A DNA stretch of 64,000 nucleotides from Nematopogon swammerdamellus. Taxonomy: Eukaryota > Arthropoda > Insecta > Lepidoptera > Adelidae. Under the pieces are notes generated by a model. That model did not search any database. It was not told the origin of the DNA and worked only from the letters and a program-made list of their open reading frames with translations. The DNA is taken from NCBI GenBank assembly GCA_946902875.1, contig OX336359.1, forward strand, positions 4,526,001-4,590,000. Direction: 5' to 3'. The translations under genes were made by a program, and so were the position numbers. This document shows, piece after piece, positions 8,767-19,049 of this stretch. Numbering within the stretch: position 1 is the stretch's first letter; each line of letters opens with the position of its first letter.

Positions 8767-9048
8767 ATGCTTCGGTGGTCCGGTCATGTTGGAAGAATGG
8801 ATGATAGGAGACTAACGAAATAAATTTATGAAGCAAATGTGAGTGGAAGAGTCGGGAAGGGTCGCCCTAGACGCACTTACCTGGACCAGATCGGGCATGT
8901 GCTCAAAAAGGGGCAAGTGCGTAGTACCCGTAACCGACGAGCATGCATGAAGAACATTATGGGAGTGGAAGAGGCGGCAGAGGTGTGTCAGGATCGTGGC
9001 ACGTGGAGATCCGTTGTCTCTGCCTACCCCACCGGGAAACAGGCGTGA
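8767..9048 (+). pseudogene. Non-LTR retrotransposon, last ~90 codons of the RT ORF (one stop)
   Basis: Reads MLRWSGHVGRMDDRRLTK, then a stop (TAA), [39 protein letters not shown], and ends [14 protein letters not shown]. This C-terminal pattern (W.GHV.RM, GRPR, RRACM) is common in RTE-like and related insect retrotransposon proteins. A second fragment of the same ending lies at 51783-51837. Confidence 0.75.
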
Positions 9049-9224
9049 CGCTATGTATATATGTAATTAAATATTTCAAATAATGTTATACATGTTTGGA
9101 TACAGTGAAACAGAAAAAATTCTGAACGTCTATGGAACTGCTTAGTAGAATTTATAACAACTAGAGAGAGAGCTCCAAAAATGTCAAGAGTGCGCGAGTG
9201 CTCGAAGCACTAACGCGATTGGAG

Positions 9225-9956
9225 AAAAACCCGACTACGTAAAAGCTAATTATGAAAATCGTTTAAATAAAAAAAAAATAGTTATAAAAAACTAAAACCC
9301 GTCTACGAAAAAGCAAACTATGAAAATAGTTTAACTATAACTAAAAATAACAAAATAATGTTTTCCATATAATTTATCAGATACAGCATTTCTCTTTTTA
9401 TATTGATTTTACCTTAGCACTAACTCTATAAATTTTGATAAATTTATTATTTTTAACGTTCTAAATATAGAGCCGTGGTCGGGCGTTCTTCGTTCAACAA
9501 GACAAGTGAGGCCCTCTTCGTGCATTATTAGAGCGCGGAACTTAGGACGGCCATCGCTATTGTGTCATACTGGCATCTTTTTGTAAGATCAGTCAGAGCC
9601 AATCTAAAATTATTATAAGTAGATACATAGGTAAATACCGAACGTCAACGGCTATAATGCACAACGACGGTCTCACTTGTCTTGTTGAACGAAGAACGCC
9701 CGACCACGGCTCTATATTTAGAACGTTAAAAATAATAAATTTATCAAAATTTATAGAGTTAGTGCTAAGGTAAAATCAATATAAAAAGAGAAATGCTGTA
9801 TCTGATAAATTATATGGAAAACATTATTTTGTTATTTTTAGTTATAGTTAAACTATTTTCATAGTTTGCTTTTTCGTAGACGGGTTTTAGTTTTTTATAA
9901 CTATTTTTTTTTTATTTAAACGATTTTCATAATTAGCTTTTACGTAGTCGGGTTTT
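9225..9956. repeat. Long near-perfect inverted repeat (arms ~308 bp)
   Basis: The left arm (about 9225-9533) starts AAAACCCGACTACGTAAAAG and includes AGCCGTGGTCGGGCGTTCTT. The right arm (about 9649-9956) is its reverse complement, ending CTTTTACGTAGTCGGGTTTT. The distal ~280 bp of each arm look almost identical; divergence rises beside the ~115-bp loop. It is a foldback element or recent inverted duplication and could form a long RNA hairpin if transcribed. No coding potential. Confidence 0.9.
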
Positions 9957-10042
9957 AGTTTTTTATAACTAATTTTTTTTATTTTAGGCTTTTTTAAAAA
10001 CTGTTTGCATACTTTAAATATTGTATGTAACTCGTATATTGA

Positions 10043-10334
10043 TTTTTTTTATGGAATCTGACACATCACCTAAAGGCTACAACATCCGTGATGTCAGCCC
10101 ATAACACCGGGTGAACTTGGTGCCACGTCAGTGCTTCCCTTCGGTCGTACCGGCTACACTAAATACATAGCCATTTCTACCGACCTTTCATTCACTGCGG
10201 TGCGGTGGTACCAACACGGGCGGGTTAAACCCTACCACCTAGTAATATAAGAAGGAAGTCATATCCCTTAGTCGTCTTTTACGACATACACGGGGAGAGA
10301 TACAGTGGGGCTATTCTTTTATATAAGTACCGGC
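10043..10334 (-). mobile_element. Family S2 SINE (H1 head)
   Basis: Read on the minus strand: GCCGGTACTT, the H1 module, CTCCCCGTGTATGTCGTAAAA, then directly TATTACTAGGTGGTAGGG, the family S body and GATTCCAT(A)n. It lacks the 5S region. Small deletions near the middle. Confidence 0.85.
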
Positions 10335-10479
10335 TTGATACTATCCGTCCGTTTATTTGTCGTGATCTCTATTTGAAACTAAAGTTTTCTGCAAATAGCG
10401 CATGAGTGAGTACCTACATATATTATACAAATTATGTATAGTTGAACGATGTATAGTCTTGAAGTAAAATGAAAAGTCA

Positions 10480-10690
10480 GTCAGAGCAAGACCGAAGACT
10501 GAGCTGTGTAAGTAAGTACACGATTTTCTTTGTCTATGTAAGTAAATATATCTGGCTGGGGTGAAGCGGATTCGGGAAGTAAGTAAACCAATCAGTTTAA
10601 GGCCGAAGACCGAGGGAGGTTTCAGGTTGTACATAGTTGAATAATGTACTCACTCGAAGCAGGTAAGCCACTAAGGCGAGGCCAAAGCTA
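10480..10690 (+). repeat. Degenerate family F-type array
   Basis: Words such as GACCGAAGACTGAGC, AAGTAAGTAAACC and GGCCGAAGACCGAGG and a final CTAAGGCGAGGCCAAAGC resemble the ~67-bp units at 3 kb but are much diverged. Confidence 0.45.
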
Positions 10691-11241
10691 CTGATATTAT
10701 TTTTATAGTAAGCGCGACATGTGGCGCCGAGCCACCCATAAGGTGTCTAGCGATGCCCATGGACATTCGGTAGCATGCGGAGGCTGCGAATGCCATGCCG
10801 GCCTGACAGGTGCCCAGGTTGAAGGACCCGAGACTGTACTTGGGAGAAAATATTTCTCTCTGTTTGTATTTCAACAGGCTCTGATTTAGCGATGTATTCC
10901 TACGGAGTTGCAGTGGTTTTAGATCGCGGGACATTTGGGAGTCACCTACTATTCGCACGGCTCGACGCTGGATCGAGTCCAGAGGCGCCAGCTGGTATTT
11001 GACTGAGCCATCCCATAGGTGCGAGCAGTACCGAATCTGCGATTTATACGGCCTTGCCCTCGATGTCACGCCGGAAGTTTAGATCGTGCGAAAATTCGAC
11101 TCGGAGGACCCCGAGGTGGTCGCAAAATTTAAGTGACGTGCCTTGGTAGGAAGGAGCTGGTGTGAACGCCGCTCTCTTCGCACTGAACGCGCAAACTTGT
11201 ATCTTGGAGGTATTTAACTTGACCAAGTTGCTACGGCCCAT
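10690..11241 (-). pseudogene. Jockey-clade LINE, RT C-terminal fragment
   Basis: Minus strand, two overlapping frames. Upstream: GRSNLVKLNTSKIQVCAFSA...GVLRVEFSHDLNFRRDIEGK (to 11044). Then, after a frameshift and deletion, YKSQIRYCSHLWDGSVKYQL and LDSIQRRAVRIVGD, which is the classic Jockey RT thumb region. The end is eroded. It abuts an oppositely oriented LINE fragment near 11250-11370. Confidence 0.8.
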
Positions 11242-11329
11242 TCGGAAATAGAGCCGAGTGTTTGCTCAAGTTCAGACACAAGTCTTCGCCTCTTCTAATC
11301 CACATCCCGCCTAGTTGGAGGGTAACTGG

Positions 11330-11650
11330 TGTAGAACCCGTGTTCCGTACTCTCGTATGTATAACAATGATATGTTGCCCCCTGAATGCTACACCCACGC
11401 CTTCAACGTTAGCAAGGCTCAGTGCTGCGCATTATCTGCGAAGGTCGATTTGAAGGCCCTTTTGCTTTCCAAGCCAGTTTCTAAGTCAGCGTCATACCTG
11501 TCTGGAAGCACCTGAACCTCCTGGGCACCGCCATTTCCAAAGACGTAGGTTTCCGGCAACTAATCGAGTTTAGGGCTAAAACTGCACCCAGAAAATTGGG
11601 AATACGTTTCCGCAATCGGCGGTTCTTCTCTTCCACAATATCCCGCTTAG
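11330..11650 (+). pseudogene. LINE RT fragment with frameshifts
   Basis: Plus strand: NNDMLPPECYTHAFNVSKAQ followed by CCALSAK, then in another frame LNLLGTAISKDVGFRQLIEF. These match the RT region N-KAQCCALSAK...LG..IS.DV.FR.. of Jockey-like elements. Frameshifted and truncated on both sides. Confidence 0.6.
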
Positions 11651-11710
11651 CTGAAGGGTAACTTGCATCCGAAAATATTGTAGGTATTAGGTATATTTAA
11701 TGTACCTACC

Positions 11711-12136
11711 TTTTTTTTTATGGAAACTTGACACGGTTGGCTACATTACCTACAACATCCGTGATGTCAGCCCATAGCACCGGGTGAACTAGGTGCCATG
11801 TCAGTGCTTCCCTTCATTTCGCGCCGGCTACACTGAACTGGACGGAAAACACGAACTATTTACATAGCCGTTTCGACCGACGTTTCGCTCAGTGCGGTGG
11901 TACCAACCCGGCCGGGATAAACCCTACCACCTAGTAAGGTAAGAAGGGAAGGGACCTACAGTTTAATGTGGTATTCGAACCACGGTCAGCCTCCAACAGT
12001 CGGGCGATCATCCATCCAATAACTGACCGCACCATTAAGCTGCCGAGGCTGACGATCCCTTAGTCGACTTTTACGACATGCGACGGGGAGAGATGCAGTG
12101 GGGCTATTCTTTTTAAGTACCGACCCCACACGGTAC
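11711..12136 (-). mobile_element. Family S1 SINE with upstream H1 module (long form)
   Basis: Minus strand order: GTACCGTGTGGGGTCGGTAC (H1), GTCGTAAAAGTCGACTAAGG, then CAGCCTCGG with the 5S-like core (degraded), GTGGTTCGAATACCAC (B box), body and (A)n tail. Shows that H1 and the tRNA/5S head can occur together. Confidence 0.85.
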
Positions 12137-12927
12137 ACCTACACTACATATTATGCTTACACTAGGTACCTACATGGACATTTTAATACCAATTTATTTT
12201 AGCATAGTACTGTATACTGTATCTAATAATAATATTATATATCTATATAAAATTTGCGGTAGATCAGTGAGTTAGTATGTAGGTATATTACCAACAATAC
12301 CATGTCGCTTCTTCGCGTCGCGTCGGCCCGTGTCGTCGGTGTATGTAACGTACCGAAACTGAGGGGGGCGCGCGGCGCGGTGCGCGGGCGACCACGCTTC
12401 ATCGCGAATAATCGCGATTCATGCATGCGCCACACATTTTGCTCTATTTCTCTGTACACATAATTTTAATAGATAGCAAAGTATATATTTTCGGAATCGT
12501 AATTTAATTATCTTTAATTTGATACCCCACTCAATATATTTTGAAAAACTAATTTGACATTTTGAGGCCGTGCGTCCGCCATTTTGAATTTTGAAAATTG
12601 TTATATAGCCTATGACACTCCCGTGAATAAGACGAATCCAATGGCATAAGAATTATTCAAATCGGCCCAGTACTTTAGGCTGTAGAGTGGAATATAGATA
12701 GTCACATACATACATACATACATACATACATACATACATACATACACGCCAAACTCATAACCCTTCCTTTTTTGGCTTCGCCGTAGTCGGGTAAAAATAA
12801 GAGAATGCTCTTTCCAAAATTTGTCACAATTCATTAGCAGTTCGCCTAGTCTTGAAGTCAAAGACGACTACGATTGGCATTCTCATGGTTTGTATTGCAT
12901 TTTGGCAGATTGAAACTGCAGAGACAT
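12137..12927. other. No gene seen; small CpG-rich patch and (CATA)n
   Basis: 12300-12440 is CpG-rich (TTCGCGTCGCGTCGGCCCGT, GGGGCGCGCGGCGCGG) within AT-rich DNA. (CATA)n lies at about 12705-12745, followed by CTTCGCCGTAGTCGGGTAAA, a repeat end that recurs at 55916-55938. No coding sequence recognised. Confidence 0.45.
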
Positions 12928-13027
12928 TTACCACCTAGTAATATAAGAAGGGAGTCATATCCCTTAGTCGCCTTTTACGACATACACGGGTAGAGATGCA
13001 GTGGGGCTATTCTTTTAAAGTACCGGC
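12928..13027 (-). mobile_element. Family S2 SINE, 5' fragment
   Basis: Minus strand: CCGGTACTTTAAAAGAATAG, H1, then ATTACTAGGTGGTAA where the copy is cut off. Confidence 0.75.
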
Positions 13028-13204
13028 GGTAAAAGGTACAAAAAATAAAAAAAGTCCACTCGTTCGCACTCCACATCGTTTTCGGACGTATGCTTCTTGA
13101 ACCACGGATGCTCACAAGGTTTCAGTCATAGAGAAATAATATACGGGGGTATACGTCCTAAATAAACGTATACGTTCCTTTATACGTCTATGGTTTCAGT
13201 GATT

Positions 13205-13655
13205 TTGGAGTATATAGTATCCCGAAATTCGGGGTAAGCAGAGTAATCGGTGTTGTGCTGCAAGTAGTCTTGTAAATTACAGCACAGCACCGACCACCCA
13301 CCTTGAGCAATGTATTAGGACAACATAACTATCAAGGGATAAGGGATATGACTTCCTTCTTATAATATTACTAGGTGGTAGGGTTTAACCGCCCGGGTTG
13401 GTAGCACCGCACTGAATGAAAGGTCGGTCGAAACGGGAATGTAAATAGTTTGTGTTTTCCGTCCAGTTCAGTGTAGCCGGCACGACCGAAGAGAAGCACT
13501 GACGTGGCACCAAGTTCATCCGGTGTTATGGGCTGACATCACGGATGTTGTAGGTGATGTAGCCAACCGTGTCAGTTTCCATAAAAAAAAGCAGCAAGTA
13601 AGGCACGAAGACCCACCTGCAGCATGATTCGGTGGAAGGTGCGTTCCAAGGTTGA
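13205..13655 (-). repeat. Family C element, interrupted by an S2 SINE
   Basis: Left part 13205-13332 has GGGGTAAGCAGAGTAATCGG and TAACTATCAAG. Right part 13591-13655 continues CAGCAAGTAAGGCACGAAGA. The intact family C junction (ATCAAGCAGCAAGTAAGGCA) is seen at 63757-63776, so the S2 copy inserted here later. Confidence 0.75.
13333..13590 (+). mobile_element. Family S2 SINE, 5'-truncated
   Basis: Begins inside H1 (GGATAAGGGATATGACTTCC), then the full family S body and CAGTTTCCATAAAAAAAA. Inserted into the family C element described above. Confidence 0.85.
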
Positions 13656-14014
13656 TTTTTTTTTATGGAAACTGACCCGATTTCCTACATCACCTACAAC
13701 ATCCGTGATGTTAGCCCATGACACCGGTGAACTAGGTGTCATGTCAGTGCTACCCTTCATTTCATGTCGGCTACACTGAACTGGACGGAAAACACGAACT
13801 ATTTACATAGCCGTTTCGTTCAGTGCGGTGAACCAACCCGGCCGGGATAAACCCTAACTGATAGTAAGGTAAGAAGGGAAGGGACCTAACAGTTTTAGTG
13901 GAATCCGAACCACGGTCAGCCTCCAACGGTCAAGCGGTCACCCATCCAAGTACTGACCGCGCCCTGCGTTACTTAACAACAGTCGACCGACCGCACCACT
14001 GAGCTACCGAGGCT
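13656..14014 (-). mobile_element. Family S1 SINE
   Basis: Minus strand: AGCCTCGGTAGCTCAGTGGT (A box), GTTAAGTAACGCAGGGCGCG and AGTACTTGGATGGGTGACCG (5S-like), GTGGTTCGGATTCCAC (B box), body, then GTTTCCATAAAA. Starts sharply at AGCCTCGG. Confidence 0.9.
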
Positions 14015-14410
14015 TAAAATCCTTGTCACAGCTTATAATATCCGTGGTATAAATACAAAAGAAAGACAAATAGCTCGCTCACATCTTGCCATATTTGAAG
14101 CCTCGGCGCGACGACGCGACGTGTCAAACGTGGATATCGGTGACTTTCATAACATTTTTCATTTCTCATTTACCGACACAATAACAGAAGTAGACGAGAA
14201 AATGACCACTTAATCGTCCATTGTGCCCTCGCACTTGGTCCCCAATCTTGTTCGAGAGCACTTCAAATGTTTAATTTGCGAAAACTCTTGGGTCTGCAGA
14301 TCGCAAGATTTCGGTGACGGGGATGAAACTAGCAATCTTCGGAAGAATGACACAAATACTTTAGTCATATTTTTTATAGCAATAATAAATTTTGTGCCAG
14401 TGTTGCTTTA
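14015..14410. other. No gene seen
   Basis: AT-rich with a moderately GC patch (14095-14130); no coding sequence or repeat recognised. Confidence 0.4.
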
Positions 14411-14695
14411 TAGGGTTCCGTATCCGGTACCTACGGTACGCTATTACTAAGCCTACGCCGTCTGTCTGTCCGTCCGTCTGTCCGAGGGCTGTATCTCTTG
14501 ATCCGTAATAGGTAGCCCGTTGAAATTTTCACAGAATATGTGTTATTATGGCCGATATAACAACAAATAAAAAAAAAATAAGAAACAGTAAAAAAATCAC
14601 GGTCGTTTGCATAGAAGAAACTAAAAAGTGTATGCGCGCGCGCCATCTACCGAATAGAGTATGAAGCATTTTAACTAATCACGAATTTTAACTAA
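14411..14695 (-). repeat. Family G copy
   Basis: Minus orientation: AGGGTTCCGTATCCGG at the left, CTGTCTGTCCGTCCGTCTGT, ATCCGTAATAGGTAGCCCGT, TCACAGAATATGTGTTATTA, and CGCGCCATCTACCGAATAG at the right. The distal GCCAAGTGCGAG end is missing. Confidence 0.8.
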
Positions 14696-14696
14696 T

Positions 14697-14871
14697 ACTA
14701 GCTGTGCCCGCGACTTCATCCATGTGGACTTATCACGACGCCATCTACCGGGTTCAATTGTATATTCAAACCATCCGGGGACCCACTCAAATATACACAC
14801 AAAATTTCATCCAAATCGGTCCAGCCGTTTAGGAGGAGTTAGGTGACAAACGCACGTGCGGAAGAATTATG
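14697..14871 (+). repeat. Dispersed lepidopteran-type repeat
   Basis: CTAGCTGTGCCCGCGACTTC at the start and AAATCGGTCCAGCCGTTTAG toward the end are frequent words in moth and butterfly repeats. Likely a SINE or retroelement 3' end. Confidence 0.6.
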
Positions 14872-14873
14872 TA

Positions 14874-15342
14874 CAGGGTGTTTCAGGATAGGGTTTCGTA
14901 ACTTCAGGGTTCGAAAGGGTTTCATATTTGAAGAAGAAAAGCTCTGAAACTTTTTTCCAGATTCGGTCATTTTATATTACTTTTTAGTGAAAATCGTTTC
15001 ATCGACATTTGGTGGACGGTTAACGTCCGCCTTTATTAAATAAAAATTAAATTACTAACTTACATGCTTAAATAGTAGAATTTAACTGCACGTGGGTTAA
15101 TTCCAAACACTTAAATTTGAATGACATCAAAAGAAAACGGGGACTGGATTAGGTCATTGCACTCCCTAGACCTAGACAAATCTCCCGTGCTCACTGTCCA
15201 TCGAGTTTTTAATACAATTTTCAAATTTTTTTATGAATACGAAAAGTACGAAATTTCGATTCGGGTGATAAGGATTTTTTTTCTTCTAATAATGAATACT
15301 TTCTATTCCTGAAGCTTCTCAAGCCTATCCTGAAACATCCTA
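14874..15342. mobile_element. Tc1/mariner-type MITE, copy 1
   Basis: Terminal inverted repeats CAGGGTGTTTCAGGATAGG and (complement of the right end) TAGGATGTTTCAGGATAGG, flanked by TA on both sides (14872-14873 and 15343-15344). No transposase frame. A second copy lies at 52640-53119 with the same internal text (TTTCGTAACTTCAGGGTTCG). Confidence 0.85.
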
Positions 15343-15379
15343 TAAATAAACAGAAAAGATAAGGAAAGAAAAGAAGATG

Positions 15380-15522
15380 AAGCATTTCATAAACACGCCA
15401 TAGATGGCGTGAGTGGCCATTTCATAAACACGCCATAGACGGCGTGAGTGGCGCTGACCATGACATGGCGATACGGGACCCTCGGTGCGCGAGTTCGACT
15501 TGCACTTGACCGGTTTTTTTTA
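15380..15522 (-). repeat. Family G 5' end, with local duplication
   Basis: Minus strand: CCGGTCAAGTGCAAGTCGAA, CGCACCGAGGGTCCCGTATC, then the word ATTTCATAAACACGCCATAGA...GGCGTGAGTGGC twice in tandem (15383-15418 and 15419-15454). Confidence 0.75.
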
Positions 15523-15714
15523 TTTTTACATCTATAAAGGCTATCGTCCAACAGGCGGGTCGCATCGCATCGCATTGCAACGCAAAAATCATGAACTATT
15601 GTACACTAGCGATGGATCGGGGCGGGTCGAGCGAAAACCAGGAATCGGCTCACCAGGCGGATTTTTGTCGCCGACGACGCCGCGCCGCCCCGCGCCGGTG
15701 CGTTGCGTTGCGAC

Positions 15715-16664
15715 CAGAGGTGGTACCGGACCTAGCCCAGAACACGGCCTTCAGCACGAACACGCAAAGTCAAGCTACCGGTCGCGGTGCGTGCTCCCCC
15801 CACCAAACCGGACCCGCTCCGTGCTGGCCGTGTTTCCGGACCTGCACCGTGTTTCGTGTTTGTTGCTAGCACAGCTCGGCACGGCGGGGTCCGCTAGGAT
15901 GTTATTATTCCACTAAATTATGCTATGCTTTTTTGTATGGCTGTAATTATTTATGTTGGATCATACATAACGACCATAAATAAAGAATGAATAACACTTG
16001 AGCAAAATTTTCTATTTGTGCACTGTGTGGAATAAGATACCTTTGGATAACCTTTGGATAACCTTTGGTGGTGAGAATGCATAAAATAATCCTATTTTAA
16101 TTTTTTTTTTTAATTTTTTTTTTTATGGATACTGACACGGTTGGCTACATCACCTACAACATCCGTGATGTAAGCCCATAACACCGGGTGAACTTGGAGC
16201 CACGTCAGTGCTTCCCTTCGGTCGTGCCGGCTACACTGAACTGGACGGAAAACACAAACTATTTACATAGCCGTTTCGACCGACCTTTCATTCAGTGCGG
16301 TGGTACCAACCCGGGTGGGTTAAACCCTACCACCTAGTAATATAAGAAGGGAGTCATATCCCTTAGTCGCCTTTTACGACATACACGGGGAGAGATGCAG
16401 TGGGATTATTCTTTTAAAGTACCGGCCCCACACGGTACAAATTCTTTCGTCAATTGAATTTTATTTGTTCCACCTGCTTGCATAAATACGTCCCTCTGTC
16501 GCCGGACACATACCGGACCTTTACGTGTCGGCCCGTGCTCGTGCTAGCCCGGCAAAGTCTGGTAGCACGGTCCGTCGCCTAGAGCGCGGTCCACCGGGCT
16601 CGAGTCCAACACGCTTAGTGCGTGCCGTATTTCGTGCTCAATATCGACACGGTTACCACCTCTG
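15715..16664. mobile_element. hAT-type non-autonomous transposon with 8-bp target duplication
   Basis: The left end is CAGAGGTGGTACCGG (15715); the right end is CGGTTACCACCTCTG (to 16664). Exact 8-bp direct repeats GTTGCGAC flank it at 15707-15714 and 16665-16672, the target size of the hAT superfamily. No transposase is encoded. Both sub-terminal regions are GC-rich, so the open frames there are not convincing genes. An S2 SINE lies inside. Confidence 0.85.
16115..16438 (-). mobile_element. Family S2 SINE, full-length, inside the hAT element
   Basis: Minus strand from GTACCGTGTGGGGCCGGTAC through H1, the family S body and (A)n. Little diverged from the copies at 26.5 and 32.7 kb. Confidence 0.9.
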
Positions 16665-16796
16665 GTTGCGACCCGCCCCAGGCAGGCCGATCGGGTGAGC
16701 AAACGCGCGCACTTGTTCTTTGTCTTTGTCTTTGTCGGTACTGAGCGTTGTTGGGGATAAATTTTGGGGGAAAAATTAAAAATAATAATATAAAAA

Positions 16797-17133
16797 AAAA
16801 CCTGTTAAGTGCGAGTTTTATTCGCGCACGGAGGTTTCCGTATCTATCCGCCAATCTTTCAACATTGCAATGTATTAAAACCTGTGGCGCCATCTATTAT
16901 TCAATAGTGTGACTAATCGATTTTTCAGACGTTTTTTGTATGGGAGCCCCCCTTAATTTTTAACATTTTCTTATTTTTCTTATTTGTTGTTATATCCGCC
17001 ATGTAACACATATTCTGTAAAAGTTTCAACGGGCTACCTATTACGGTTCAAGAGATATAGCCCTCGGACAGACGGACGGACGGACGGACGGCGGAGGCTT
17101 AGTAATAGACTTGCGTACGGGATACTGAAACCA
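16797..17133 (+). repeat. Family G copy, complete
   Basis: CCTGTTAAGTGCGAGTTTTA, GGAGGTTTCCGTATCTATCC, TGGCGCCATCTATTATTCAA, GGGAGCCCCCCTTAATTTTT, GTTCAAGAGATATAGCCCTC, (GACG)n, and CGTACGGGATACTGAAACC at the end. Its first bases show the unoccupied TTAA site used by the MITE at 5.9 kb. Confidence 0.85.
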
Positions 17134-17620
17134 AAAATAATTAAAAACATAATATGTTATTATATTATATATATTATAATATATACATTATATTATTTAT
17201 GTGACATGTCAATGGAAAGGGCTCGTTATAGAAATGCAAAATATAAATATGTTTACCGGCCTGACAGGTACTGACAGACACAGACCCTTTTGAAGCTACC
17301 TACATAATTAGAATAATTGTGTAGTTAGTTTAGTACATTTACGAAAGTCTGAAGCAATACTTATTCCGAAGTTAGTACTACAAGGAGTACAGCAATATCA
17401 CATTCGAAATCTAGCATACATTCGGAATGTAGTACTCATCGGAGGTCTAGAACACATGGGAAGCAGCAGCGGCATGGGTATAATGCGCTCGGCATGCAAC
17501 GCAAATACTTACTCGCGGTTCTAACCTATGTCATATTTTCGGGCGGTAGCGACAGCACAAAAGTGTGGTGTACGTAAAAAAAAGGAAATGTACGAATAGT
17601 CTGCGTATTTAGGAATAGGT
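17134..17620. other. No gene seen
   Basis: AT-rich; GGGCTCGTTATAGAAATGC (17219-17237) has a relative near 29951. No coding region. Confidence 0.4.
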
Positions 17621-17769
17621 GGCGGCGGGTAGCCGAGTGGTCTGGGCTTCTATTGCGAGAGGTCCGAGGTTCGAATCCAAGCGGCGGCGTGCACGAATGA
17701 GTTATTTCTGATTTGAAAAAAAAAAATTACGTGCATACCTTTACCCACTGCTCCATGGTTCGCATTCCA
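17621..17769 (+). repeat. Family V SINE head (tRNA-derived)
   Basis: GGCGGCGGGTAGCCGAGTGG (A box) and GAGGTCCGAGGTTCGAATCC (B box) are tRNA-like, of Leu/Ser appearance. They are followed by ATTACGTGCATACC, as in the family V copies at 46 and 57.8 kb. The rest of the SINE is missing. It is unlikely to be a functional tRNA gene: the acceptor ends do not pair and the same head recurs. Confidence 0.7.
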
Positions 17770-17774
17770 ACGGA

Positions 17775-17935
17775 GTTTCCACCGGAGGCGGCGAGACGGC
17801 GCGAACCCAAAAATTCCAAAGAGAGAAACCTGCGCACTATCCGCGCAGTGTCAAGCAGGACTGCCTTCTGGATCTGACCCTTGACCCAACCGCTCAGCGA
17901 GAGCTTCTTAAGGTGGTCGTCGGGGCTCTTCGCTA
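17775..17935 (-). pseudogene. R2/R4-type ORF, last ~36 codons
   Basis: Minus strand MIAKSPDDHLKKLSLSGWV, KGQIQKAVLLDTARIVRRFL, SLEF. This matches the end of the element at 2.4-2.55 kb (IAKSLDDHLERLSLSGWVKG), with GGTGGAAACTCC in the following 3' UTR. Only the extreme 3' end is present, typical of 5' truncation. Confidence 0.8.
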
Positions 17936-17939
17936 TCAT

Positions 17940-18384
17940 TATTTATTGCGTAGTATGCGTAATTTCTCAGAAATACTTAATTCGAACCAGGTACACTTGG
18001 AAAAAAATAAGGTAAGTAAGTACATACAGTAATTCATATGTATTTAATGTAATTTATAAATAGTTTTGTATTTTATTGTATTGTCTAAGTTTATTGCACT
18101 CAAATAGAATATGGGCAAAAGGATACACTTGATGCCTTTAGGCATTTTCTAACAGGATACCTTTGGGGTATGATAACTGCTAGGTGAGTGGCGGAAAGAG
18201 AAGTTTAAATATTATGATATGACAGATGTACGGGTATTTAGTAATTTATATGTTTAATTAACTAGTACGTACTTATATGTAGTGTATATTATAGTTTATC
18301 ATAGTTATTTTCCTTATATTATATTATAAATTCCCACACTCAAGTATTTTGCTACTACCTACTTATATCTCACAACATACGACT
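17940..18384. other. No gene seen; retroelement-tail-like words
   Basis: AT-rich. GATGCCTTTAGGCATTTTCT (18134-18153) resembles LINE tail text at 26286 and 61400. Confidence 0.4.
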
Positions 18385-18530
18385 CTCAAACATCCAAAGG
18401 TTGACTGGGAGAAATCCCTGTTAAGGGATAAGTCCGCCTTTGCCCCTCATGTACATTACTTATTGTCTGTTTATGTAAAAGGTTTTCTGGAGCAATAAAG
18501 TATTTCTATCTATCTACATACTCGTATCCG
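18385..18530 (+). repeat. LINE 3' UTR relic
   Basis: CCAAAGGTTGACTGGGAGAA, AAGTCCGCCTTTGCCCC and AATAAAGTATTTCTATCTAT form a retroelement 3' end. The same words occur inverted at 29500-29580 (CCAGTCAACCTTTGGGTG). Confidence 0.6.
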
Positions 18531-18604
18531 CTCCACATTTATTATTTTTGGTTGGAATACCATTAACTTTGCTCGATAGGTTAGTTACCTTGTCCATATG
18601 CTTT

Positions 18605-18705
18605 GCTAAACCTGGTGTACGGTGTTGTGCTGTAATTTACAAGAGTACTTGCATCACAACAACGATTACTCTGCAAACCCCGATTGTCAGGATACAGCGT
18701 GTGGT
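18605..18705 (+). repeat. Family C fragment
   Basis: CGGTGTTGTGCTGTAATTTA, ACAACGATTACTCTGCAAAC and CCCCGATTGTCAGGATACAG match the distal part of family C in plus orientation. Confidence 0.7.
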
Positions 18706-19049
18706 ACATAATAAATAAATATTCTAAACATTTTCCAGTTACAAAAATTAAATTTTTTACATTCTATTGCCTAACGCAGGTGTTTTCCTTATATAAAGTC
18801 TAAAATTAGCCTCTCCTAAGTATATCCTGAACGTTAATATTTCATTCTGAATAGCTCTTTTAATTTTGTCTGCGTGCTTGCGTTGCCGGCCGTACGGCTC
18901 GCTTAGTATTCGAGTCACGTCGCCCGAGCTCAGTTTCGCAAAGTAAACAGGTTTATCTGCCGACGGTACCGAATGCCGTGCAAGCTCGTTCTGCGCGAAT
19001 TATACTAGGCATTATTATCATTCGGCTATCTGTTTCAATCCCTATAACG
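18706..19049. other. No gene seen
   Basis: Moderately GC (18870-18990) without an open frame of note. No recognised repeat. Confidence 0.4.

Noticed and set aside
15485..15916. Overlapping Arg/Pro-rich open frames
   Set aside because: GC-rich flank and sub-terminal part of a hAT element; no motif, and overlapping frames are expected from composition.
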